Shown: in pieces, positions 1-5,366 of the stretch
Numbering within the stretch: position 1 is the first letter of the stretch
Layout of the letters: each line of letters opens with the position of its first letter
Source of the DNA: Bacteroidales bacterium
GTDB taxonomy: Bacteria; Bacteroidota; Bacteroidia; Bacteroidales; 4484-276
Assembly: GCA_018400545.1 (NCBI GenBank)
Contig: JAGYLT010000183.1
Coordinates: forward strand, 1-5,366
Length of the DNA stretch: 5,366 nt
Direction of reading: 5' to 3'
Program-made: the position numbers and the translations under genes
The notes under the pieces: generated by a model
What the model saw: only the letters and a program-made list of their open reading frames with translations
Database searches by the model: none
What the model was told of the DNA's origin: nothing

Positions 1-1
1 T

Positions 2-1285
2 TTATTTTTGATGTTTCCGATAGGAATAAAACATGTAAACCATGGCGATCAACAATGTTATGATACCCACACCGAAAGCCGTGTTAAACCCAAACTGCTG
101 ATAAATAATTATACCTGTGAGGGGGGCAAATATCGCTCTGGCGCCGGTGAGAAAAAGGTGTATCGACTGGTAGAGATCCGCCTCTTCATCGCGCCCGAAA
201 TAAGCTGAGCCAATATTCCAGAGTAAAACCATAGTGGCTGCAAAAATCCCATGAAAAATGATATAGAAAATTAATGTGTAGTAAAGCTTGATACCGGCAA
301 TATTGGCGTAAAAAGGCAGATAACCGGTAAGCACAAGAAAGAAAAGATAAGCAGCCAGAGAAGCATAAGTAAGTATGGAAAACTTGCGGGGATCTGATTT
401 CCCGAGTAAACGACCAAAAACCGGCAGCATCATTACAGCAAGAATATTATATGAATTTCTGTAAAAGGCAACACTGGAGTAGTTAAGGTCGAGGGCATCG
501 TAAAAGTAAATTGTAATCACCGGATAGGTTGTCATAAATGCAAAACCATAAAGCATGAACCCCATCTCGAAATGAAAATAGGCTCTGTTTTTGGTCAGCA
601 CTTCCATCATGTTTTTTACTGATTTTGCGACCGATTGCAGAAATGTTTTTTTAATATCTACAACTTTGGGTGGTGTATAACTTATCTGCGAAAGCAGGTA
701 AATGGAGGTAACGCCAAGCAGCGCCACGAATGGAAATACGCCGGTAAAAGCATAATTGTCGAAATCGAGTAGCAGGCCATACAAAAAGGTGACAATCATC
801 ACCACAATTTTATTGGCCGATTGCGAATAGCTGTAAAATGTCCCGAAATTCTTGTGGCTGTAGTTGGTTTTTAAAAGCAGGTTGATGGTAGGATTGACGA
901 CGATGGCTGCCAGGTAATAATTTAAAAACAGAGCGAGAAAGATGTAATGATAAATGCTGTCGCCTTGATAAGCTGCCGGATCGCGCGGAAAAAAAACAAG
1001 CAGCAGCAAAGGCAACCTTGTAAATAGTCCAACCCAAAGCAAAAACCGGCGTCTTTTTTTTATCCGTTTCAAAAATTCGTTGGCAAATACCAGCAGTAAA
1101 AATACCAGCATGCTAAACTGGAATAGAATACTCAACTGGTAGTTTGATCCCAGCAAACTTTTTATGAACACAAATTCGTTGAGTGCCAGCACGCCCAGAA
1201 TAAATCCCTCGATGATAGAGTAGGAGAGGTGCAGCCTGAAAGTTCGGCGTTCTTCACAACAGATTTCGGATTTGAATAACTTCAA
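2..1285 (-). CDS. MFS-type polytopic inner-membrane transporter, substrate unknown
   Basis: A complete 427-residue, very hydrophobic protein that looks like a 12-helix major facilitator superfamily permease of the inner membrane. Hydrophobic segments lie near residues 22-45, 50-69, 81-99, 112-137, 156-174, 180-200, 238-262, 273-290, 302-322, 333-357, 375-396 and 402-421. A basic loop between helices 2 and 3 (KRIKKRRR, 73-80) and GRLLGKSDPRKF (291-302) between helices 8 and 9 sit where the two MFS motif-A loops occur; both are degenerate. A longer hydrophilic linker (202-236) separates the two halves, as in MFS proteins. The start is TTG at 1285-1283: an in-frame stop lies just upstream (1306-1304) and the first internal Met is residue 59, inside helix 2. 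The stop codon is at 4-2. Substrate cannot be told from sequence; membership of the superfamily is likely, function is not assigned. It is divergent from the protease gene, not in an operon with it. Confidence 0.85.
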   Translation of the reverse strand: MKLFKSEICCEERRTFRLHLSYSIIEGFILGVLALNEFVFIKSLLGSNYQLSILFQFSMLVFLLLVFANEFLKRIKKRRRFLLWVGLFTRLPLLLLVFFPRDPAAYQGDSIYHYIFLALFLNYYLAAIVVNPTINLLLKTNYSHKNFGTFYSYSQSANKIVVMIVTFLYGLLLDFDNYAFTGVFPFVALLGVTSIYLLSQISYTPPKVVDIKKTFLQSVAKSVKNMMEVLTKNRAYFHFEMGFMLYGFAFMTTYPVITIYFYDALDLNYSSVAFYRNSYNILAVMMLPVFGRLLGKSDPRKFSILTYASLAAYLFFLVLTGYLPFYANIAGIKLYYTLIFYIIFHGIFAATMVLLWNIGSAYFGRDEEADLYQSIHLFLTGARAIFAPLTGIIIYQQFGFNTAFGVGIITLLIAMVYMFYSYRKHQK

Positions 1286-1291
1286 TTTTAA

Positions 1292-1296
1292 CCCCC
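1292..1296 (-). promoter_or_regulatory. Possible ribosome-binding site for the TTG start
   Basis: On the minus strand a run GGGGG ends six bases before the TTG start codon of the membrane protein. It supports initiation at TTG, although G-runs are poor Shine-Dalgarno matches and Bacteroidota genes often lack one. Confidence 0.35.
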
Positions 1297-1315
1297 GGCC
1301 TATTTAAAAACCTTG

Positions 1316-1323
1316 CAAAGATA
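1316..1323 (-). promoter_or_regulatory. Candidate -7 promoter box for the membrane-protein gene
   Basis: The minus strand reads TATCTTTG, an exact match to the Bacteroidota sigma-ABfr -7 consensus TAnnTTTG. Transcription would begin about 1309, giving a leader of roughly 24 bases to the TTG start. No clear TTTG-type -33 element is visible 19-21 bases further upstream, so the call rests on the -7 box and its spacing. Confidence 0.45.
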
Positions 1324-1448
1324 TTTCAATTGAAGTGGCGGCATGTGGTTCCATTTAAAACGGGGCTAACTTTTCTTGACGCTTGCAGGTAACCGTTGTG
1401 GGGATATTTTGATTCTTTTATTAATTGATTCCCCCGGGTTTAGTTTTC

Positions 1449-1467
1449 AAGAGTTATTTATACTCTT
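1449..1467. repeat. 19-bp dyad AAGAGT-N7-ACTCTT in the divergent promoter region
   Basis: Two perfect 6-base inverted arms flank the seven-base AT spacer TATTTAT, about 87 bases before the protease start. The spacing is compatible with an operator for a dimeric regulator or with a small hairpin. It is not followed by a T-run, and it lies between two divergent gene starts, so it is not a terminator. The regulator is unknown, and arms this short can occur by chance in AT-rich DNA. Confidence 0.35.
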
Positions 1468-1509
1468 TATAAATTAAGGGGCTGTTAAAATTATTTAAGG
1501 CATTATGTG

Positions 1510-1517
1510 TATTTTTC
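1510..1517 (+). promoter_or_regulatory. Weak candidate -7 box for the protease gene
   Basis: TATTTTTC matches TAnnTTTG at all but the last base and lies 36 bases before the start codon, which would give a leader of about 30 bases. TAGTTTTC at 1441-1448 is an equally near match further upstream. Neither has a convincing -33 partner, so the rightward promoter is not settled. Confidence 0.22.
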
Positions 1518-1535
1518 GCCTTGCTAACAATTTAA

Positions 1536-1553
1536 AATTTAATGCATTAAATT
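1536..1553. repeat. Perfect 18-bp palindrome abutting the protease start codon
   Basis: AATTTAATGCATTAAATT equals its own reverse complement over all 18 bases and ends exactly one base before the ATG at 1554. It contains an in-frame ATG-CAT-TAA (1542-1550), so the upstream ATG cannot extend the protease and the start at 1554 is favoured. The AT-rich leader replaces a Shine-Dalgarno sequence, as is common in Bacteroidota. It could be an operator for a dimeric protein or simply AT-rich leader sequence. Confidence 0.55.
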
Positions 1554-1610
1554 ATGAAAAAATTCATTTCTACTTTCCTCTCACTCTCACTGTTCCTATG
1601 CGCGTTTGCA
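1554..1610 (+). other. Sec signal peptide, predicted cleavage after Ala19
   Basis: Residues 1-19 have a Lys-Lys n-region, a Ser/Leu/Phe hydrophobic core and the signal peptidase I motif Ala-Phe-Ala before Gln20. An N-terminal Gln, later cyclised to pyroglutamate, is a known feature of exported Bacteroidota proteins. Cys16 sits in FLC-Ala, which lacks the small residue a lipobox needs at -1, so a lipoprotein is unlikely. Confidence 0.88.
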
Positions 1611-4600
1611 CAGGGATATCAGGTTGATTACAGCGAACCTTCGGGTAACGCAATCCAGATTGAATTTACAATGGATCAAATCGGGTTGGAAACAAACACC
1701 CGTGATGGAGCCACCTACCAGGTCATTAAAAGTGATTTGAAATTGGTAACCCAAAAAGAGGGCTGGGCCGAATTGCCTTTTATCACAACGGCTCTCCGGT
1801 TAAAACCCGACAAGGATTATGATATTAAGTTTCTCGGCGGCGACTATGTTGAGTACGCACTCGATCACCCACTGCTTCCATCGCGCGGAGTGATTTACCG
1901 CAACCAGAACCCTGATGAAATTCCCTACCGTGTTCATCCCGAATCTATTGTTGACAGGTTTTTTCCCGATGAGGCAATGGAAATGGTAGATCCGTTTATC
2001 ATTAAAGATATTCGTGGAACCACCGTCACGGCCTATCCAATCAGATACAACGCCGCACAAAATGTATTGCGTGTTTATCACACAATGACAATTCAACTGG
2101 TGGAAAACAATAACCCTCCGCATAATCCGCTGCTCAATCCTATGGAGGTTCCTTTGCGCGAAATGATAGGAATTTACGAGAGTGCTTTTATTAACTACGA
2201 GGCTCCCGAAAACCTGACTATTGCTGATCATGGTGAAATATTGATTTTTACCACTCCGCGTGATGAGGGGGCTATTCAACCCTATATCGACTGGAAAAGA
2301 GAAAAAGGTTTTGTTGTGCATAAAGAAGTTGTTGCAGTTGGAACCAATGTGGATGAAATGGTGCAAACCATGTACGATGCCAACAATAATATCCTTTACG
2401 TTTTAATGATTGGCGATTGGGCTGATATAAAATGTGCCAACAGTGGCGGAACACCTCAGGACCCGAAAACCGGCTGTGTAGTTGGCAACGACAATTATTT
2501 TGATATTTCTGTGGGAAGGCTTGCCGGAAATTCGGCAGCGAACATTACCACACAGGTTCAGAAAATTATAAAGTACGAAAAGGAGCCTGATTTGTCGGGT
2601 AGCTGGTATCAGACAGCAACAGGTATTGCCAGCAACCAGGGCTCAGGCGATGACGGCGAATACGATGACGACCATATTCAGAATATCTATGATAATAAGC
2701 TGAGCACTTTTACCTACACCGGCCATAATCCCATTTACGATCCAAGCGCCAATTCAAACATGGTGTTGGAGGCGCTTGAAACCGGAACCGGAATTATCAA
2801 CTACACCGGGCACGGCTCATCTACCTCCTGGGGAAGTTCGGGTTTCAACAACAACCACATTTCTCAACTCACCAATGGCGATATGTTGCCATTCATCTTT
2901 TCGGTAGCCTGTGTGAATGGGGCATATCATTCTACCACTTGTTTTGCCGAGGCCTGGATGAACCATCAGGGTGGCGGTGCAGTGGCTGCCTTAATGTCCA
3001 CGATCAATCAACCCTGGGATCCGCCCATGCGTGGCCAGGATTATTTTAACGACCTGATTATCGGAGGCTACAATTATGACCTGTATCCCGGACAGAATGG
3101 AATCAATACAACCGAAGGGCGCACTACCATTGGCTCAATCGTATTCAACGGGTTGGTGCTGATGATTACAGAATCGCCCGGCGATCTCGAAACAGCCAAT
3201 ACATGGATACTTTTTGGCGATCCCTCAATGCAAATACGTACAGCTCAACCCGAAGTGCTTACTTACTCCAACAATGTAATGCTCGTGGGAACGCCGTTCG
3301 AAACAACAGTTTACAAATCCGGTGTTCCGGTGCAGGATGCACTTGTGGCAATTTCGCAAAACGGCGAAACCATTGCAGCGCATACCAATAGTGCCGGATA
3401 TGTATCCATCCCCAATGAATTCCTGCCGGGCGATGTGCAGATTGTTATTTCAGGATTTAACGGCGGAACAGTGTATGAAACCATTCAGTGTATCCCGCCA
3501 ACGGGACCTTACGTGATTTATCATGACCATGAAATCAACGATATCAATGGAAATAACAATGGGATTCTCGAATATTTTGACGGCAGTGTGCTTCTCGATT
3601 TTACCGTGAAAAATGTTGGCGTACAAAATTCTAATAACGTGCAGGTTACCATTGCCACCAACAACCAGTATGTGACGATCACCGATGATTTTGCCAATTT
3701 TGGCACAATAGCAGCAGGGGCAACTGCTACCATCAGCGATGCTTTTGTTTTTGATATAGCCGGCGATGTACCCCAGGGGCATCCCATTACTTTTGAGGTT
3801 ACTGCTGTTGCAGAAGATACATGGGAAAGCACCTTTACCATAATCGCCTATTCGGCATTGCTCGAATATGATTCATTTGTAATAGATGATAGCAATGGCA
3901 ACAACAATGGTATTCTCGATCCGGGCGAAACGGCATCTCTCGTAGTAACCATTGCAAATAACGGCGCCGCCGATGCTTTTAATGTTGCCGGAACACTTCA
4001 AAGCCTCGATAGTTACGTTGTTGTGAATACAACCGACCCTCAGTCATTTGGAGATATTTCGGGCAACCAAAATGCCACCGCAGCTTTTACGGTTACCGCT
4101 GCCAGCTCTATCCCCGGCGGCTATATCGCTGATCTGGCAATTGATTTTTCTGCTGATTATGGTTTTGAAGGCATGGCCACTTTTGGTTTGTTGTTTCCGG
4201 ATTATTGCTATGGTGAAGCAAATTGTAGCTGGGGCGATGGCCTTACAGGCTTTATGCTTGGCGATATCAGTAATATGGACAACGGCTGCAGCATCGATAA
4301 CGGCATTGATGGGTATGGCGATTTTCTGGACATGAGTACTCAGCTTGATCCAGGGCAAACTTATACCGTAACACTCCAAACAGGATATTCCAATCAGAAT
4401 GTTTGCCTCTGGATTGATTTCAACGATAACAAAGAATTTGATGCTGATGAGCTTTTGCTGAATGATTTTAACCTTGCCAGCGCCGATCAGCCCTACACCA
4501 CCGAAATTACCATTCCCGCAGATGTGCCTGAAGGCCAGAAGCGATTACGTGTCAGAGCCAGGTGGATGAATACAGCGGTTGATCCCTGCGAAGATTGGTC

Positions 4601-5366
4601 GTATGGAGAAACAGAAGATTATACAGTTTTTATCGGAGAGCCGGTGACGCTACCTGAGCCTGAAAACCTAAGTGCCGAAGTTCAGGGCAACAATGTTATG
4701 CTTTCGTGGGATGCGCCTGCCGGGAGATATGATATGCTGGGCTACAACGTTTATCGCGATGGCGAACTGCTTGCTTCTATGGTTCCCGATAACTGGATGA
4801 TGGATATGGAATGCCCGGAGGGAAGCTACTGGTATGCAGTTACTGCTGATTATCCCGAAGGTGAATCTGGCCATTGCAGCCCTGTAATGGTTAAGGTTGG
4901 CGGTTTCATCGGGAAAATTCAGGGGTTTGTGCGCGATGCCGTCACTAACCAGTCGATTTCCGGTGCATGGGTTTCGGCATTAAATGCTGAGTATGGTGCA
5001 GTAACTTATCAAACTCCTTTTGGTAGCCATTATTCGCTTAGTTTGCCGGGAGGTACTTATGCTGTTTCCTGCAATGCAACCGGATATCAGCAAGCGGTAG
5101 TGTCAAGTTTGACGGTTGTGGATGATGGTGTGAAAACACTAAATTTCTATCTTTATCCCGAATACATGACCGATCGTAATCCTTTGCTTACTTCGATAGT
5201 GGAGATGGATAAGGATGGTTTCAGAATGTTCCCAAATCCGGCAAGCGATGCTGTGACTTTACTCACCACACAGGGAAGTATGGTGCAGATTTTTAATCAA
5301 ACCGGACAAATGGTTTTCCGAAAAACAACTGCAAATTCTGAGGAGCTCATCAACCTGCAGCACTTC
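1554..5366 (+). CDS. Gingipain-like (C25) secreted cysteine protease with T9SS sorting domain, 3' end cut by window
   Basis: A multidomain endopeptidase expected to pass through Sec and T9SS to the cell surface or medium and to cleave proteins, probably after Arg. The 1271 visible residues run in order: signal peptide, C25 propeptide, C25 catalytic domain, gingipain Ig-like domain, two tandem beta-sandwich modules, GEVED, Fn3-like, carboxypeptidase-regulatory-like, and a truncated sorting domain. His420 in INYTGHG and Cys453 in VACVNG are 33 residues apart, exactly as His211 and Cys244 in RgpB. The start at 1554 gives a clean signal peptide, and an in-frame TAA lies just upstream. P. gingivalis RgpA/Kgp have haemagglutinin repeats behind the catalytic part; here the tail is different, so no rgp symbol is given. 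The frame is unbroken and no stop occurs before the edge; the sorting domain lacks perhaps 20-30 residues. Family assignment is very secure; specificity is inferred. Confidence 0.96.
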   Translation, partial: MKKFISTFLSLSLFLCAFAQGYQVDYSEPSGNAIQIEFTMDQIGLETNTRDGATYQVIKSDLKLVTQKEGWAELPFITTALRLKPDKDYDIKFLGGDYVEYALDHPLLPSRGVIYRNQNPDEIPYRVHPESIVDRFFPDEAMEMVDPFIIKDIRGTTVTAYPIRYNAAQNVLRVYHTMTIQLVENNNPPHNPLLNPMEVPLREMIGIYESAFINYEAPENLTIADHGEILIFTTPRDEGAIQPYIDWKREKGFVVHKEVVAVGTNVDEMVQTMYDANNNILYVLMIGDWADIKCANSGGTPQDPKTGCVVGNDNYFDISVGRLAGNSAANITTQVQKIIKYEKEPDLSGSWYQTATGIASNQGSGDDGEYDDDHIQNIYDNKLSTFTYTGHNPIYDPSANSNMVLEALETGTGIINYTGHGSSTSWGSSGFNNNHISQLTNGDMLPFIFSVACVNGAYHSTTCFAEAWMNHQGGGAVAALMSTINQPWDPPMRGQDYFNDLIIGGYNYDLYPGQNGINTTEGRTTIGSIVFNGLVLMITESPGDLETANTWILFGDPSMQIRTAQPEVLTYSNNVMLVGTPFETTVYKSGVPVQDALVAISQNGETIAAHTNSAGYVSIPNEFLPGDVQIVISGFNGGTVYETIQCIPPTGPYVIYHDHEINDINGNNNGILEYFDGSVLLDFTVKNVGVQNSNNVQVTIATNNQYVTITDDFANFGTIAAGATATISDAFVFDIAGDVPQGHPITFEVTAVAEDTWESTFTIIAYSALLEYDSFVIDDSNGNNNGILDPGETASLVVTIANNGAADAFNVAGTLQSLDSYVVVNTTDPQSFGDISGNQNATAAFTVTAASSIPGGYIADLAIDFSADYGFEGMATFGLLFPDYCYGEANCSWGDGLTGFMLGDISNMDNGCSIDNGIDGYGDFLDMSTQLDPGQTYTVTLQTGYSNQNVCLWIDFNDNKEFDADELLLNDFNLASADQPYTTEITIPADVPEGQKRLRVRARWMNTAVDPCEDWSYGETEDYTVFIGEPVTLPEPENLSAEVQGNNVMLSWDAPAGRYDMLGYNVYRDGELLASMVPDNWMMDMECPEGSYWYAVTADYPEGESGHCSPVMVKVGGFIGKIQGFVRDAVTNQSISGAWVSALNAEYGAVTYQTPFGSHYSLSLPGGTYAVSCNATGYQQAVVSSLTVVDDGVKTLNFYLYPEYMTDRNPLLTSIVEMDKDGFRMFPNPASDAVTLLTTQGSMVQIFNQTGQMVFRKTTANSEELINLQHF
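1611..2219 (+). other. Gingipain-type propeptide (C25 propeptide)
   Basis: Residues 20-222, about 200 residues, match the gingipain propeptide in length and position. It ends with AFINYEAPEN, which resembles the MNYEPGR that closes the RgpB propeptide (recalled from memory). In gingipains this region keeps the zymogen inactive and is removed by cleavage after Arg. Here no Arg or Lys occurs between Arg202 and the start of the catalytic domain at about residue 223, so processing at the usual place must differ. Confidence 0.75.
2220..3242 (+). other. C25 catalytic domain, His420/Cys453 dyad
   Basis: Residues 223-563. Blocks shared with RgpB, in order: EILIFTTPRDEGAIQPYIDW at the N-terminus; YVLMIGDW; VVGNDNYFDISVGR (309-322), the conserved GND segment; GDDGEYDDDH (365-374); INYTGHG with His420; PFIFSVACVNG with Cys453; CFAEAW; STINQPWDPPMRGQD (482-496); and TWILFGDPS near the end. 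Asp371, Trp488 and Met492 align with RgpB Asp163, Trp284 and Met288, the S1 pocket that selects Arg. Gln362 falls where RgpB has Glu152, and that loop is about two residues shorter. Activity is expected; Arg specificity is inferred. Confidence 0.95.
3249..3494 (+). other. Gingipain Ig-like domain after the protease
   Basis: Residues 566-647 form a short beta-rich segment directly after the catalytic domain, with alternating strands such as VLTYSNNVMLVGTPFETTVY and VPVQDALVAISQNGETIAA. It sits where RgpB carries its IgSF domain (C25 C-terminal family) and has similar length. In RgpB this domain is required for folding and secretion. Confidence 0.72.
3510..3851 (+). other. Tail module 1: CARDB/NEW3-like beta-sandwich with DINGNNNGIL loop
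   Basis: Residues 653-766. The module opens with DINGNNNGILE (663-673) and continues through VLLDFTVKNVG to alternating strands ending in TFEVTAV. The pattern of an acidic/Asn loop followed by a 'nonlocal strand, VKNVG' is typical of CARDB-like domains that follow secreted Bacteroidota proteases. The DxNGNNNG loop may bind calcium, but this is inferred from composition. Confidence 0.55.
3858..4199 (+). other. Tail module 2: tandem copy with DSNGNNNGILDPGE loop
   Basis: Residues 769-882 repeat the architecture of the preceding module, with DSNGNNNGILDPGE at 779-792 followed by ASLVVTIANNG. The two loops are 116 residues apart and share eight consecutive residues (NGNNNGIL). The second keeps the fuller DPGE form; the first has EYFDG. 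Outside the loop the two modules have diverged, so the duplication is old. Confidence 0.58.
4200..4634 (+). other. GEVED domain
   Basis: Residues 883-1027. It starts with YCYGEANC, continues with MLGDISNMDNGCS and YGDFLDMSTQLDPGQTYTVT, then CLWIDFNDNKEFD, VPEGQKRLRVRARW and closes with SYGETEDYTVFI, where GETEDY (1018-1023) is the defining motif of the family. Several Cys (for example 885 and 891) could pair as disulphides outside the cell. GEVED domains occur in surface and secreted Bacteroidota proteins; a binding role is presumed. Confidence 0.85.
4656..4901 (+). other. Fibronectin type III-like domain
   Basis: Residues 1035-1116. PENLSAEVQGNNVMLSWDAP, then GYNVYRDGELLAS and GSYWYAVTADY give the Fn3 strand pattern with its conserved Trp and Tyr. 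The opening resembles the linker before the RgpA haemagglutinin repeats (NLTAT-QGQKVTLKWDAP, from memory). It probably acts as spacer or adhesive element. Confidence 0.78.
4905..5159 (+). other. Carboxypeptidase regulatory-like (transthyretin-type) domain
   Basis: Residues 1118-1202. IQGFVRDAVTNQSISGAWVS followed by YSLSLPGGTYAVSCNATGYQ and VKTLNFYLYP is the usual pattern of this beta-sandwich family, common in Bacteroidota surface proteins. It lies just before the sorting domain and is likely structural or adhesive. Confidence 0.8.
5217..5366 (+). other. T9SS C-terminal sorting domain (type A), truncated by window edge
   Basis: Residues 1222-1271 begin with GFRMFPNPASDAVTL, the hallmark opening of type A T9SS sorting domains, followed by VQIFNQTGQMVFR. 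In this family the signal directs outer-membrane passage and is then removed, often with attachment to A-LPS. The last strand and end motif fall beyond position 5366. Confidence 0.92.

Noticed and set aside
8..208. Short plus-strand frame of 66 codons at the left edge
   Set aside because: Antisense to the C-terminal helices of the membrane protein, with no motif or leader of its own.
1286..1553. Terminator or small RNA in the intergenic region
   Set aside because: Both flanking genes start here rather than end, the dyads have no T-run after them, and no RNA fold beyond AT-rich hairpins is evident.
1590..1610. Lipoprotein signal with Cys16
   Set aside because: The residues before Cys16 are Leu-Phe-Leu; a lipobox needs a small residue at -1. 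Ala-Phe-Ala before Gln20 fits signal peptidase I better.
1800..2366. 188-codon open frame on the minus strand inside the protease gene
   Set aside because: It lies fully antisense to the C25 propeptide and catalytic region, whose frame has clear family motifs. Its translation is rich in His, Asn and Ile without recognisable domain; it is a shadow frame.
3450..3841. Two overlapping minus-strand open frames of 106-110 codons
   Set aside because: Both are antisense to the first tail module, overlap each other, and show no motif or start context.
4044..4379. Opposed open frames (+ and -) inside the GEVED region
   Set aside because: They overlap each other and the real frame, which carries the GETEDY motif. 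Their hydrophobic translation reflects alternate reading of Ala/Gly/Ile codons.
1554..5366. Naming the gene rgpA, rgpB or kgp
   Set aside because: The catalytic domain is of that family, but the tail architecture and activation boundary differ from the Porphyromonas genes, so a symbol would overstate orthology.

Overview
The window holds two divergently transcribed genes from a member of the Bacteroidota, most likely a Bacteroidia-type relative of Porphyromonas and environmental Bacteroidales. Three things point there. The main gene encodes a gingipain-type (family C25) cysteine protease that ends in a type IX secretion system (T9SS) sorting domain. Its mature N-terminus is predicted to begin with Gln after signal cleavage. 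The AT-rich leader before the start has no Shine-Dalgarno sequence. The genus cannot be fixed from the sequence alone.

Layout: positions 2-1285 (minus strand) encode a complete 427-residue polytopic membrane protein of the major facilitator type, starting at TTG. Positions 1286-1553 are a 268-base divergent intergenic region. It carries an exact match to the Bacteroidota -7 promoter consensus for the leftward gene, a weaker candidate for the rightward gene, a 19-bp dyad (AAGAGT-N7-ACTCTT), and a perfect 18-bp palindrome that ends on the base before the protease start codon. Positions 1554-5366 (plus strand) are one open frame that runs off the right edge: 1271 residues visible, no stop codon.

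The protease is modular: signal peptide (1-19), C25 propeptide (about 20-222), C25 catalytic domain (about 223-563; His420, Cys453), gingipain Ig-like domain (about 566-647), two tandem beta-sandwich modules each opening with an Asn/Asp-rich loop (653-766, 769-882), a GEVED domain (883-1027), an Fn3-like domain (1035-1116), a carboxypeptidase-regulatory-like domain (1118-1202) and the start of a T9SS C-terminal sorting domain (1222-1271 visible). The expected route is Sec export, T9SS passage across the outer membrane, and surface attachment or release. The long tail probably binds substrate or surface.

The residues that form the Arg-selective S1 pocket of RgpB are conserved (Asp371, Trp488, Met492). 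However, the position of RgpB Glu152 is Gln362, and the propeptide/catalytic boundary has no Arg or Lys where gingipains self-process. These departures, the start-codon palindrome and the tail architecture are the points most worth following. No RNA gene, mobile element, CRISPR array or clearly new system is visible. The membrane protein and the protease share only a promoter region; a functional link is not shown.
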